Notes: generated from the letters alone by a model not told the origin. Positions 24,183 to 33,188 are shown, counted from the stretch's first letter. The stretch: DNA of 64,000 bases from Alphaproteobacteria bacterium (GCA_018969015.1 JAGWZE010000014.1:21772-85771); one strand, 5' to 3'. Translations and numbers: made by a program.

Positions 24183-26210
24183 TCAGCGGATCGGCGGGGC
24201 CGCGGGCGCGCGGGTTTCGTCGTCCTCGTCGCCGAAGACCGATCCGAACGCGGCGCTGAGCGCGTCGTAGAAGTCGGCGATCTCGAACTGGCGGCGCGTC
24301 GGGACGGGCGGCGGCTCGATGCCGGCGAGCTTCGTGTTGGGCAGGTCCCGTTGGGCGAAGGTCATGTACTCGGCCCAGATCTCCGCCGGCGGCCCGCTGC
24401 CGGCGATCTGCGGCATCGGCGTGTAGTCGTCATAGCCGACCCAGACGCCCGTCGTGTAGTCGGCGGTGAAGCCGATGAACCAGGCGTCGCGCCAGTCCGA
24501 GCTGGTGCCGGTCTTGCCGGCGGCGTCGCGTCCGGGCAGGCGCGCGCGCACGCCGGTGCCGGTCTGGATCACGCGGCCCATCATGCCGGTGAGGCGGTGG
24601 GCGAGATCCTGGTCATAGATCTGTTCCGGCTCGCTCGGCGTGCGCTGGTAGAGCATGGCGCCGCGCGTATCGCGCACGGCGTCGACGAGATGGGCGTCGA
24701 TCCGCGCGCCCTCGCGCATGACGACGGAGAAGGCGTTCGTCATGTCGAACAGCGTCACCTCGCCCGAGCCCAGCGAGATCGCCGGCACGGGCTGCAGCGG
24801 CGTGGTGATGCCGAAGCGCTTGGCGAGCTCGACGACCTTGTCCTGCCCAATCTCTTCGGCGACCTGCGCGGCGACGGTGTTGAGCGATTGCGCGAAGGCG
24901 GTGCGCAACGTCACGGCGCCGCGATAGCCTTCGCCGTAGTTCTTCGGGCTCCAGCCGCGGATGTTGATCGGCTCGTCGTAGCGGACGTCGTCCGGCGTCA
25001 GATCGTTCTCCAAAGCGGCGGCGTAGACGAACGTCTTGAACGTGGAGCCCGGCTGGCGCTTGGCCTGCGTCACGCGGTTGAACTTGCTCTTGGCGTAGCT
25101 CGTGCCGCCGACGAGCGCGACGATCGCGCCGTCGCGGTCCACGCTCATCAGCGCGCCCTGAAGGGGTTTCTTCTTGCCGCCGGCGGCGAGCGTGAACGAT
25201 CGCACGATGCGCGCGGCCTCGGCCTGCAGCACGGGATCGATGGAGAGCGTGATCACGAGGTCCTGCGGCAGCGGGCCTCCGAGACGGCGCGCTTCGTCCA
25301 TCGCCATGTCGAAGGCGTAGCCGAGCTCCCCTTCCGCGCGCAGCGGCTTCGACACCTTGATCGGCGTCTCGGCGAAACGGTCGCGGTCTTCCGGGGTGAT
25401 GAAGGTCTGGTCCACCATCGCCTGGAGCACGACGAGCTGGCGCTCTTTGGCGCCTTTGAAATTGCGCGTCGGCGCGAGTTCGGTGGGCGCCTTCGGCAGC
25501 GCGGCGAGCAGCGCCGCCTCCGGCGCGGTGAGGCGGCTTGCCGGCTTGCCGAAATAGCGGCGCGAGGCGGCGTCGACGCCATAGGCCTGTTCGCCGAGAT
25601 AGATGCGGTTCAGATAGAGCTCGAGGATCTGCTCCTTGGTGAGCTGGCGCTCGATGCGGCCCGCGAGGATCATTTCCTGCACTTTGCGGCGCAGGGTGCG
25701 GTCCGGCTTCAGGAACAGGTTCTTCACGAGCTGCTGCGTGATCGTGGAGCCGCCCTGGCGCGTGCGCCCGCCGGCGCCGAGATTGACGGCGGCGGCGCGG
25801 ATCAGCGCCTGCCGGTCGACGCCGCGGTGCTCGTAGAAGCGGCGGTCCTCGATCGCGAGGAAGGCCTGCGGCACGAACGGCGGCAGCTCCTGCAGGCGCA
25901 CGGCTTCGCCGTAATAGGGGCCGCGTACGCCGATCAGCTCGCCCGTGCGATCGACGAAGGTGACGGACGGCTGCCGGTTCATCGTCCACAAGGCGCGCGG
26001 ATCGGGAACGCGGGGCAGGCCGTCGAACAGCCAGAACCAGGCGCCCCACATGGCCGCGACCGCAGCGAGGGCGCCGACCGTCAAGGCGCCCAGCACGACC
26101 AGCGGCGAGCGTTGGCGCAACAGGCGGTCGATCTGCGCGCGCGCGCCGACGGCCGCATCGCTTGCGGGCCCGGGGCCGCTCGGAGCCGGGCCGGGGCTTT
26201 GGTCTGACAC
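24183..26210 (-). CDS. Class A penicillin-binding protein (PBP1A-like)
   Basis: 675 aa. Single N-terminal membrane anchor (37-61), GT51 glycosyltransferase domain (about 80-260) with catalytic Glu121 in AIEDRRFYEHRGVD and the RQGGSTITQQLVKN motif, then a transpeptidase domain with active-site Ser389 in PGSTFK, SLN (442-444) and KTGT (566-569). It polymerises and cross-links peptidoglycan at the periplasmic face. The N-terminal cytoplasmic region is Pro/Gly-rich, and the C-terminus carries an acidic tail. It is the upstream gene of a likely operon with the ABC-F and DUF2336 genes; the GTA cluster starts divergently 193 bp away. Confidence 0.93.
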   Translation of the reverse strand: MSDQSPGPAPSGPGPASDAAVGARAQIDRLLRQRSPLVVLGALTVGALAAVAAMWGAWFWLFDGLPRVPDPRALWTMNRQPSVTFVDRTGELIGVRGPYYGEAVRLQELPPFVPQAFLAIEDRRFYEHRGVDRQALIRAAAVNLGAGGRTRQGGSTITQQLVKNLFLKPDRTLRRKVQEMILAGRIERQLTKEQILELYLNRIYLGEQAYGVDAASRRYFGKPASRLTAPEAALLAALPKAPTELAPTRNFKGAKERQLVVLQAMVDQTFITPEDRDRFAETPIKVSKPLRAEGELGYAFDMAMDEARRLGGPLPQDLVITLSIDPVLQAEAARIVRSFTLAAGGKKKPLQGALMSVDRDGAIVALVGGTSYAKSKFNRVTQAKRQPGSTFKTFVYAAALENDLTPDDVRYDEPINIRGWSPKNYGEGYRGAVTLRTAFAQSLNTVAAQVAEEIGQDKVVELAKRFGITTPLQPVPAISLGSGEVTLFDMTNAFSVVMREGARIDAHLVDAVRDTRGAMLYQRTPSEPEQIYDQDLAHRLTGMMGRVIQTGTGVRARLPGRDAAGKTGTSSDWRDAWFIGFTADYTTGVWVGYDDYTPMPQIAGSGPPAEIWAEYMTFAQRDLPNTKLAGIEPPPVPTRRQFEIADFYDALSAAFGSVFGDEDDETRAPAAPPIR

Positions 26211-26403
26211 GTCACAACTCCGGAGGGCCGCGCCATCGCGCGCGGCAGGCGGCCGGCGGCGATCTTAGGGGTTCGCTCCGTGGGTGCATAGGGCGCACCT
26301 CATCCCGGCCTCGAAACCGCCGTAGGCCAAGGCGCACAAGGCCGGCGCGCGGCCGGGCGGCGAAACGATCCGACCGGCTCCGGCGCGCGCCTAGCCTTGG
26401 CGC

Positions 26404-26718
26404 ATGAGTTCGCCGACCCGCCTGCGCGCCGACATCTCCGATCTCGAAGCGGCCCTCGACGCGGCCCGCGCCGCGCTCGCGGCCGGCGAGATGGGCGAGG
26501 CCGAGCGTGCGGCCAAGGCGCTCTCCGCCGTCACCCGCGCCGCCGAAGCGCTCGCTGATCTCGGCCGCGCCCTTGCTTCCCCCGTTTCCGACGAGACCCG
26601 TGCAGCCGACGACGCCCAAGCCCGCGCCGACGTGGAGCGCCGCATCCGAAACCTTGTCCGACGTGCGCGCCGCGCGGGCTATCGCGCAGGCGCCGGCCGC
26701 GCCGGAGATCCGCGATGA
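26404..26718 (+). CDS. GTA gp1-like small protein (small terminase-like)
   Basis: 104 aa, highly charged helical protein with no membrane segment. It sits immediately upstream of and overlaps the terminase gene, which is the place of RcGTA g1, a small-terminase-like protein that helps the large terminase package DNA without sequence specificity. N-terminal heptad-like stretch ADISDLEAALDAARAALAAG (about 9-28), and a very basic C-terminus with RRIRNLVRRARRAGYRAG. Sequence similarity alone would not identify it; the call rests on position and helical pattern. Confidence 0.6.
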   Translation: MSSPTRLRADISDLEAALDAARAALAAGEMGEAERAAKALSAVTRAAEALADLGRALASPVSDETRAADDAQARADVERRIRNLVRRARRAGYRAGAGRAGDPR

Positions 26719-27916
26719 GTTTGCGCTCTGGGCCGGCCCCGGCCAATTGCCGCCGCGCGGCGACTGGCGCGTGTGGGTGTTCGTCGGCGGGCGCGGCGCG
26801 GGCAAGACGCGCGCCGGCGCCGAGTGGGTTCACGCCTGCGTCGCGGCCGGCGTCGCGCGGCGCATCGCGCTCGTCGGTCAATCCCAGCTCGACGTGCGCA
26901 ACGTCATGATCGAAGGCGCTTCGGGTCTCCTCGCCGTCGGTCGCACGCGGCCCACCTACGAACCGAGCCTTCGGCGCGTGTCGTGGCCCAATGGCGCGCA
27001 GGCCTTCGCCTATTCCGCGGAGGAGCCGGACGGCCTGCGCGGCCCGCAGTTCGACGCCGCCTGGGGCGACGAGTTCTGCGCCTGGCCGGATCCGGACCTC
27101 GTGCTCGGCGTGCTGCGGCCGGCGCTGCGGCTGGGCGCGCACCCGCGGCTTGCGATCACCACGACGCCGCGCCCGATCGCGGCGCTCGCCACGCTCTGCG
27201 CCACGCCGGGCGCCGTCACGACGCGCGCCACGATGGCCGAAAACGCGGACAATCTCGCGCCCGGCTTCGTCGAGGACATGCGCGCCTTGTGGGGCGGCAC
27301 ACGCTTCGGCCGCCAGGAGCTCGACGGCGAATTGCTCGCCGCTCCCGACGGCGCCTTGTGGACGCGCGACGGCCTCGCGCGCTGCCGTGGCGCAGCGCCC
27401 GCGACGCTCGACGAGATCGTCGTCGCCGTCGATCCGCCCGCCTCGGCCGGCGCGGATGCGGATGCGTGCGGCGTGATCGTCGCCGGCGCCGTCGGCGAGG
27501 GCGCGGCGCGCCGCGGCGTGGTGCTCGAAGACGCCACCGTCCAGGGCCTGACGCCGCTCGGTTGGGCGCGCGTCGCGTGTGACGCCGCCGCGCGCTGGCG
27601 CGCCAGCCGCATCGTCGCGGAGTCCAACCAGGGCGGCGAGATGGTGCGCACCACGCTCCTCGTCGCCGGGGCGCCGGTTCCCGTGCGGCTCTTGCGGGCC
27701 CAGGTCTCGAAGACGGCGCGCGCCGAGCCGGTCGCGGCGCTCTACGAGCGCGGTCGCATCACCCATGCGGGCGTGTTCGCCGCCCTCGAAGCCGAGATGT
27801 GCGCGTTCGGCGAGGCTCATGCCGGCCGCGCCAGTCCGGACCGCGTGGATGCGCTCGTCTGGGCGCTCACCGACGTGATGCTCGCCCGCGCCGCACCCGG
27901 CGTGCGCGTCCTGTGA
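26663..27916 (+). CDS. GTA large terminase (gp2)
   Basis: 417 aa if started at the GTG at 26663; a TTG at 26654 is the alternative. The open frame continues upstream only as low-complexity sequence. ATPase domain: Walker A GGRGAGKT (42-49), QSQLDVRNVMIEGASG, and Walker B AAWGDEF (Asp136, Glu137), with ITTTPRP near 168. Nuclease domain begins near VVAVDPPASAGADADACGV and ends with a DVMLARAAP stretch. The enzyme packages DNA into capsids; in GTAs it packages random host DNA. It overlaps the end of gp1. Confidence 0.92.
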   Translation: MRAARAIAQAPAAPEIRDEFALWAGPGQLPPRGDWRVWVFVGGRGAGKTRAGAEWVHACVAAGVARRIALVGQSQLDVRNVMIEGASGLLAVGRTRPTYEPSLRRVSWPNGAQAFAYSAEEPDGLRGPQFDAAWGDEFCAWPDPDLVLGVLRPALRLGAHPRLAITTTPRPIAALATLCATPGAVTTRATMAENADNLAPGFVEDMRALWGGTRFGRQELDGELLAAPDGALWTRDGLARCRGAAPATLDEIVVAVDPPASAGADADACGVIVAGAVGEGAARRGVVLEDATVQGLTPLGWARVACDAAARWRASRIVAESNQGGEMVRTTLLVAGAPVPVRLLRAQVSKTARAEPVAALYERGRITHAGVFAALEAEMCAFGEAHAGRASPDRVDALVWALTDVMLARAAPGVRVL

Positions 27917-27927
27917 GGAGACTTGCG

Positions 27928-29079
27928 ATGTTCGACTGGTTGAGGACGCGCGCGGCGCCGCGGCCGCCCGAGGTCAAGCGCCTCGTGGCGTGGCAGGGCA
28001 CGCCGCGCGCGATGTGGTCCCCGCACGATCCCGCCGCGTTCGCGCGCGAAGGCTATGGCAAGAACCCGATCGCGTACCGGTGCGTGCGCCTGATCGCCGA
28101 ATCCGCCGCGAGCGCGCCCCTGCGCGTCGATCCGCCGGATCATCCGCTCGCGGCGCTGCTGGATCGTCCGAATCCGGATCAGACCGGCGTTGCGCTGCTC
28201 GAAACCCTGTTCGGCCATCTGCACGTGGCCGGCAACGGCTTCCTCGAGGCGGTCGCCGCGGACGGCGAGCCGCCCCTGGAGCTGCACGCCCTGCGTCCCG
28301 ATCGCATGGCCGTCATTCCGGGGGCGGACGGCCCGGCCGGATGGGAGCATCGCGTGGACGGGCGCGTGCGCCGGCTTCTGCGCGATCCGCTCGGCGATCC
28401 GGGCCCGGTGCTGCATCTCAAGCTGTTCCATCCGCTCGACGATTTCTGGGGGCAGTCGCCGATGGAGGCGGCCGGCGCGGCGATCGACGTGCACAATGCC
28501 GGCGCCGCCTGGAACAAGGCCCTGATCGACAATGCAGCGAGGCCTTCCGGCGCGCTCGTCTTCGCCGCGCCCGGCGAGCGCCTCAGCGACGAACAGTTCG
28601 ATCGCCTGAAGGCGGAACTGGAGCGCGCCCACCAGGGCCCGGAAAACGCCGGGCGCCCGCTGCTCCTCGAAGGCGGGCTCGACTGGAAGCCCATGAGCCT
28701 CACGCCGGCGGACATGGACTTCGCCGAGGCGCGCCACGCCGCCGCGCGGGAGATTGCGCTCGCCTTCGGGGTGCCGCCGATGATGCTCGGCATTCCCGGC
28801 GACAACACCTACTCGACCTACAAGGAAGCCAATCTCGCGTTCTGGCGGATCGCCGCCGCGCCGCTCGCGCAGAAGACGGCGCGCCTCTTGGAGATTTGGC
28901 TCGGCGCCCGCTGGCCTGGCTCGCGCGCGCGGGTGCGCGTCGATCTCGACGCCGTGCCGGCGCTGGCGGCGGAGCGGGAGACGCTGTGGGCGCGGCTCGA
29001 GGCGGCGAGCTTTCTCGACCGCGCGGAAAAGCGCCGCATCGCCGGCCTCGACGCAGCGCCGCCGGAGGCCCGCCCGTGA
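27928..29079 (+). CDS. GTA portal protein (gp3, HK97 family)
   Basis: 383 aa. HK97-type portal features: a conserved N-terminal YGKNPIAYRCVRLIAESAASAPLRV (about 47-71), LLDRPNPDQTG, LHALRPDRMAVIPG, LFHPLDDFWGQSPMEAA, AFGVPPMMLGIPGDNTYSTYKEANLAFW (about 285-312). It forms the dodecameric DNA gate of the capsid. GGAG ribosome binding site at 27915-27918 and ATG at 27928. Its TGA overlaps the ATG of the next gene. Confidence 0.93.
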   Translation: MFDWLRTRAAPRPPEVKRLVAWQGTPRAMWSPHDPAAFAREGYGKNPIAYRCVRLIAESAASAPLRVDPPDHPLAALLDRPNPDQTGVALLETLFGHLHVAGNGFLEAVAADGEPPLELHALRPDRMAVIPGADGPAGWEHRVDGRVRRLLRDPLGDPGPVLHLKLFHPLDDFWGQSPMEAAGAAIDVHNAGAAWNKALIDNAARPSGALVFAAPGERLSDEQFDRLKAELERAHQGPENAGRPLLLEGGLDWKPMSLTPADMDFAEARHAAAREIALAFGVPPMMLGIPGDNTYSTYKEANLAFWRIAAAPLAQKTARLLEIWLGARWPGSRARVRVDLDAVPALAAERETLWARLEAASFLDRAEKRRIAGLDAAPPEARP

Positions 29080-29306
29080 TGGACAAGCGCATCACCGCTG
29101 CGCTGGCGTTCGCCATTCTCGTGCAGGCCGCCGGCGCGCTGATCTGGACGGGGCGCGCGGCGCAACGCCTGGAGCAGGTGGAGCGGCGCCTTGCGGAACA
29201 GGCGGGCGTGGCCGAGCGGCTGGCCCGCATGGAGACGGAGATCATCGATCTCACCCGCGCCGTCGAGCGTCTCGATCCCGTGCAGCCGCGGCGGCAGACG
29301 CCGTGA
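29079..29306 (+). CDS. GTA gp3.5-like small membrane protein
   Basis: 75 aa. One N-terminal hydrophobic segment (about 6-24, ALAFAILVQAAGALIWTG) followed by a coiled-coil-like charged region with ERLARMETEIIDLTRAVERL. Position between portal and protease matches the g3.5 gene of RcGTA-type clusters. The start shares bases with the portal stop codon, and the stop overlaps the GTG start of the protease gene. Confidence 0.7.
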   Translation: MDKRITAALAFAILVQAAGALIWTGRAAQRLEQVERRLAEQAGVAERLARMETEIIDLTRAVERLDPVQPRRQTP

Positions 29307-29740
29307 GCCTCATCGTCGAAGGCTATGCGGCGCTGTTCGGCGCGCCGGATCGCGAAGGCGACGTGATCGCCGCCGGCGCGTTCCGCGCCGCGCTCGCGGG
29401 CGCGGACAAGCTCCCGATGCTGCTCGAGCACGATGCGCGGCTGCGCGCCGGCGTGTGGCTCCATCTCGAAGAAGACGCCCGCGGCCTGTTCGTCCAGGGC
29501 CGGATCGACACGAACGCGGCGGCCGGATCGCTCGCGGCGCGCCGGATCGCCCGCGGCGTCGACGGCCTTTCGATCGGCTACCGCGTCCGCGCCGCGCGCG
29601 CACGGCCCGGCGGCCGCGAGCTGTTCGCGATCGACCTCGTCGAAATCTCCATCGTCTCCGAGCCGATGGCGCCCCGCGCCCGGCTCACCCGCATCGGATG
29701 GTCCGAGGCGGAACTCTCCAGATTGGGAGAACCTGCATGA
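29303..29740 (+). CDS. GTA prohead protease (gp4, HK97 family)
   Basis: 145 aa, GTG start. U35-type serine protease features: N-terminal EGYAALFGAPDREGDVIAAGAF, catalytic His43 in LLEHD, and Ser90 in VDGLSIGYRV, with ELFAIDLVEISIVSEPM near 110-127. It cleaves the capsid scaffold segment during maturation. It is shorter than many phage versions but has both active-site residues. 4-bp overlap with the capsid gene (ATGA). Confidence 0.9.
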   Translation: MSLIVEGYAALFGAPDREGDVIAAGAFRAALAGADKLPMLLEHDARLRAGVWLHLEEDARGLFVQGRIDTNAAAGSLAARRIARGVDGLSIGYRVRAARARPGGRELFAIDLVEISIVSEPMAPRARLTRIGWSEAELSRLGEPA

Positions 29741-30951
29741 CCCATGACGTGAAGGCGGCCTCGTCGCCGTCCGCCGAGGAGGCGCTGCGCCTCTTCGAGG
29801 CGTTCAAGGACGCGAACGACGAGCGTCTTGCGGCGATCGCCGCAAAGCGCCCGGATCCGCTGCTGGAGGACCGCGTCGCGCGCATCGAAAGCGCGTTGCA
29901 GCGCGTCGAAACCAAGGCGGAGCGCGCCGAGCGCGCCGGCGTCGTCGGGTTGCGGCCCGGCGTCGGCGCCGATCCGGCCGAGCCCGCCCACAAGAGCGCC
30001 TGGGCGGCCTATCTGCGCCGCGGCGACGAAAGCCAGATGGCCGCGCTCGAACTCAAGGCGCTGTCGGCGGGTTCGCCGACCGACGGGGGCTATATGTCGC
30101 CGCCGGACCTCGATCGCCGCATCGAGAAGCGTCTCCAGGAAACCTCGCCGATGCGCCAGATCGCGACGGTGCGCACCACCGGCGCCACGATCTTCCACCG
30201 CATCTTCTCCACGACTGCAGCCGGCGCGGGCTGGGCCGCCGAAACGGCGGGGCGTCCGCAAGGCGCGACGCCCACGCTGTCGATGATCGAGGCGACGACG
30301 TTCGAGCTGTTCGCGAACCTCGCCGCGACACAGACCTTGCTGGACGACGCCTATGTCGACGTCGAGGAGTGGATCGCCAGCGAATGCGAGGAGGCGTTCT
30401 CCGGCCAGGAGCGCGCGGTGTTCGTCAACGGGGACGGCGTCGGCAAGCCGAAGGGCTTCCTGGCCTATCCGGTCGTCGCCGACGCCTCGCAAGGCTGGGG
30501 TCAGCTTGGCTACCTGGCCACCGGCGTCGCCGGGGGCTTTCCCGCCACGGCGCCCGTCGAAAAGCTGATCGACCTCATCTTCGCGCCGAAGGCGATCTAT
30601 CGGCAGAATGCGCGCTTCGTCATGAACCGGCGCACGCTCGCGGCCGTCCGCAAGCTGAAGGACCAGACCAACGCCTACATCTGGCGGCCGGCGGATGCGG
30701 CCGGGGACTCGACCGTTCTCGGCTACCCCGTCACCGAGATCGAGGACATGCCGAACATCGCCACGGACACGATGGCGATCGCGTTCGGGGACTTCCAGCG
30801 TGGCTATCTGATCGTCGACCGCGCCGGCGTGCGCGTGCTGCGCGATCCCTACAGCGCCAAGCCCTACGTGCTGTTCTACGTGACCAAGCGCGTCGGCGGC
30901 GCCGTGCAGAACTTCGACGCGATCAAGCTGTTGAAGTTCGGCGCGAGCTGA
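29737..30951 (+). CDS. GTA major capsid protein (gp5, HK97 family)
   Basis: 404 aa. N-terminal ~105 residues form a predicted coiled-coil scaffold (delta) domain (AFKDANDERLAAIAAKRPDPLLEDRV), followed by the HK97 fold: SAGSPTDGGYMSPPDLDRRIEKRLQETSPMR, ELFANLAATQTLLDDAYVDVEEWIASECEEAF, FVNGDGVGKPKGFL, RFVMNRRTLAAVRKLKD and the C-terminal GFLIVDR-like GYLIVDRAGVRVLRDPYS. The prohead protease would remove the scaffold part. The stop codon shares a base with the next start. Confidence 0.95.
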   Translation: MTHDVKAASSPSAEEALRLFEAFKDANDERLAAIAAKRPDPLLEDRVARIESALQRVETKAERAERAGVVGLRPGVGADPAEPAHKSAWAAYLRRGDESQMAALELKALSAGSPTDGGYMSPPDLDRRIEKRLQETSPMRQIATVRTTGATIFHRIFSTTAAGAGWAAETAGRPQGATPTLSMIEATTFELFANLAATQTLLDDAYVDVEEWIASECEEAFSGQERAVFVNGDGVGKPKGFLAYPVVADASQGWGQLGYLATGVAGGFPATAPVEKLIDLIFAPKAIYRQNARFVMNRRTLAAVRKLKDQTNAYIWRPADAAGDSTVLGYPVTEIEDMPNIATDTMAIAFGDFQRGYLIVDRAGVRVLRDPYSAKPYVLFYVTKRVGGAVQNFDAIKLLKFGAS

Positions 30952-31490
30952 TGGGCGTCGTCGTCGTCACCCCGCCCGCGACCGAGCCCGTCTCGGTCGC
31001 GGAGGCGGCGGCCCTGGCGCGCGTCCCGGCCGATCAGGACGCCGCCATTTTCGCTGCGCTCATCGCGGCTGCGCGCGAGATCGTCGAGGCCCGCACGGGC
31101 CTGGCGCTGGTCTCGCGCCGGGTGCGCGAAACGCGCGCCGTGGCCGAACTCGATGAAGGGGCGTTCGCCGCCGCCTTCGCGCCGGTGCGGCAAATTTATG
31201 CGGCGCGTTGGACATCCGCGTCCGGCGCGTCGGGCGCGCTCACCGTCGCGCTCGCCGCGGCCGATCCGCCCGGTCGCGTGCGCGCCACGCCGCCGACGGT
31301 GGCCGACGCCGTCGAGATCGAGATGCAGGTGGGCTTCGGCGCCCCGTCGGACGTCCCGGCGGCGTTGCGCCACGCGGTGCTCGACCTGGTGCTCGCGCTC
31401 TATCTCGGCCGCGGCGAGGCCGGTGCGCCGGTGCTGACGGCAAAAACCGCAGCGCTCCTGGCGCCGTTCGTGCGGCGGCGCGCGCCATGA
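30951..31490 (+). CDS. GTA head-tail connector (gp6-like)
   Basis: 179 aa, cytoplasmic. Starts VVVTPPATEPVSVAEAAALARVP (3-25), then a helical AALIAAAREIVEARTGLALVSR and a beta C-terminal region, the layout of phage head-tail connector/adaptor 1 proteins. It attaches to the portal ring. The next gene in RcGTA should be the closure protein gp7, but here the TGA (31488-31490) overlaps the ATG of the DUF2460 gene. Confidence 0.85.
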   Translation: MGVVVVTPPATEPVSVAEAAALARVPADQDAAIFAALIAAAREIVEARTGLALVSRRVRETRAVAELDEGAFAAAFAPVRQIYAARWTSASGASGALTVALAAADPPGRVRATPPTVADAVEIEMQVGFGAPSDVPAALRHAVLDLVLALYLGRGEAGAPVLTAKTAALLAPFVRRRAP

Positions 31491-32119
31491 GCGGGTTCCA
31501 TGACATCGCGTTTCCCGCCGCGCTTGCGCGCCGCGCGCGGGGCGGGCCCGTCGATACGACCGAGATCATCGCGCTTGGCGCGGGTCGCGAGGCGCGCCTT
31601 CAGCGCGGCGCGGTGGCGCGGCGGCGGTACGAGGTGGCGCCAGGCGTCTTGGCGCCGGACGAGGCGGCGGCGCTCGCCGCGTTCTTCGTCGCGCGGCGGG
31701 GCCGGGGCTTTGCGTTTCGCCTGCGCGATCCGCTCGACCAGCGTTCGGGCGGGCCGCTCGCGCCGCTCACCGCGACGGATCAGAAGCTGGGCGTCGGTGA
31801 TGGCGCGCGTCGCGCGTTCCAGCTCGTGAAGCGCTACGGCGACGCCGCCGCCGCGGTCCTGCGGCCGATCACGGCGCCGGTTGCGGGAACGACGCGCGTC
31901 AGTCTCGACGGCGCGGAGCTGGCGGCGACGGCGTTTTCGTGCGACGCCGCGACCGGGGTGGTGACCTTTGCAGCGGCGCCGGGCGCCGGCGCGGTCGTCC
32001 GCGCTGGGTTCGTGTTCGATACGCCGGTGCGCTTCGACTGCGACCGCCTCGATCTCGCGCCGACCGAGGATGGCCAAGTCCGGTGCGCGCCGTTTGCGCT
32101 GGTCGAGGTCACGCCATGA
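31487..32119 (+). CDS. GTA distal tail protein, DUF2460 (gp12-like)
   Basis: 210 aa, normal length for the family. N-terminal GFHDIAFPAALARRARGGPVDTTEII (3-28), RGAVARRRYEVAPGV, FRLRDPLDQR, KLGVGDGARRAFQLVKRYGD, and a C-terminal VRFDCDRLDL segment. In RcGTA this is the ring at the end of the tail tube. It follows gp6 with an ATGA overlap, leaving no space for the tail tube genes. It overlaps gp13 by 4 bp. Confidence 0.9.
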   Translation: MSGFHDIAFPAALARRARGGPVDTTEIIALGAGREARLQRGAVARRRYEVAPGVLAPDEAAALAAFFVARRGRGFAFRLRDPLDQRSGGPLAPLTATDQKLGVGDGARRAFQLVKRYGDAAAAVLRPITAPVAGTTRVSLDGAELAATAFSCDAATGVVTFAAAPGAGAVVRAGFVFDTPVRFDCDRLDLAPTEDGQVRCAPFALVEVTP

Positions 32120-32727
32120 CGCGGCGCACGCTCGCCGTCACGCTGAGGCGACGCGACGGCGTCACGCTCGGCTTCACGGATCAAGAGACGACGCTCGTGG
32201 TCGACGGCGTCCCGCATGCGCCCGCGCCGATCGCCCTTGCCGATGGCGTCGCCACGTTCGGCGTGGAGGACCTGCCGCCCGTCGTGACCGGCGTGCTCGA
32301 CGACGACGCGCTGAGCGCCGTCGATCTCGACGCGGGGCTTTGGGACGGCGCGGACGTGCGCGTGCGCCGTGTCGACCTCGAAGATCCCTCCGTAAGCGTG
32401 ATCGTCATGGTGGGCCGCCTTGGCGCCGTGCGGCGCGGCGACGGGGTGTTCGAAGCGGAAATCGAAGGGCCGAAGGCGGCGCTCGCGCGCCCGATCGGCC
32501 GCGTGTTCGCCCGCACCTGCGACGCCGATCTCGGCGACGCCCGCTGCGGCGTCGATCTCACCGCGCCGGCCAACGCAGGCGCGGTGTGCGACAAGACGCT
32601 CCTCACCTGCCGGACACGGTTCGGCAACGCCGTCAATTTCCGCGGCTTCCCGCACATGATCGGGCCTGACGTCCTCGTGCGCGCCGCCGACGCGGACGGA
32701 CCGGCCGACGGCGGCGCACGGGGATGA
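32116..32727 (+). CDS. GTA hub protein, DUF2163 (gp13-like), internally shortened
   Basis: 203 aa, whereas this family is normally near 290-300 aa. The N-terminal DUF2163 part is present (TLAVTLRRRDGVTLGFTD, LDAGLWDGADVRVRRVDLEDP, GRLGAVRRGDGVFEAEIEGPK) up to RTCDADLGDARCGVDL (132-148). Only about 10 residues later the C-terminal CDKTLLTC...FGNAVNFRGFPHMIG (158-183) begins. The ~80-90 residues normally between these two motifs are gone, without a frameshift. All four cysteines (135, 144, 158, 165), which fit the Fe-S-binding set known for the RcGTA hub, remain. Overlaps gp14 by 4 bp. Confidence 0.88.
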   Translation: MTRRTLAVTLRRRDGVTLGFTDQETTLVVDGVPHAPAPIALADGVATFGVEDLPPVVTGVLDDDALSAVDLDAGLWDGADVRVRRVDLEDPSVSVIVMVGRLGAVRRGDGVFEAEIEGPKAALARPIGRVFARTCDADLGDARCGVDLTAPANAGAVCDKTLLTCRTRFGNAVNFRGFPHMIGPDVLVRAADADGPADGGARG

Positions 32728-33188
32728 CGATCCTGGACCAGGCCCCGCCGGTGCGCATGGCGATCGTCGCCGCTGCGCGCCGATGGATCGGAACGCCGTA
32801 TCGGCATCAGGCGAGCGTGCGCGGCGCCGGCGCCGATTGCCTCGGCGTCGTGCGCGGGGTGTGGCGCGAGGTGATCGGGCCGGAGCCGGAATCGCCGCCC
32901 GCCTACGCGCCGGACTGGCATGATCCGCACGGGGACGATCTCCTCGGCGCGGCGCTCGGGCGCTGGATGGCGTCCGTTCCGCCGGACCAGGCCGCGCCGG
33001 GCGACGTGCTGCTGTTCCGGATGGATGCGCTCTCGCCGCCGCGCCACGCCGACCTCCTCGTATCGCCGGGGACGATGGTGCACGCCTATTGGGCCCGCGC
33101 CGTCGTCGAGAGCCGGTGTTCGCCCTGGTGGCGCGCGCGCTGCGCCGCCGCCTTCGCCTTTCCCGGAGCCGAGCCATGGCCCAGCTGA
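32724..33188 (+). CDS. GTA NlpC/P60-type cell wall peptidase (gp14)
   Basis: 154 aa. NlpC/P60 catalytic residues: Cys39 in GAGADCLGVV, His108 in PPRHADLL, and His120 in MVHAYW. Upstream RWIGTPYRHQASVRG is the family's N-terminal motif. In GTA particles the peptidase locally opens peptidoglycan to let DNA enter the recipient. It overlaps gp15 by 13 bp. Confidence 0.92.
   Translation: MTILDQAPPVRMAIVAAARRWIGTPYRHQASVRGAGADCLGVVRGVWREVIGPEPESPPAYAPDWHDPHGDDLLGAALGRWMASVPPDQAAPGDVLLFRMDALSPPRHADLLVSPGTMVHAYWARAVVESRCSPWWRARCAAAFAFPGAEPWPS

Noticed and set aside
26211..26403. A specific GTA regulatory operator upstream of g1.
   Set aside because: No defined motif could be recognised; the region is simply a 193-bp divergent promoter gap.
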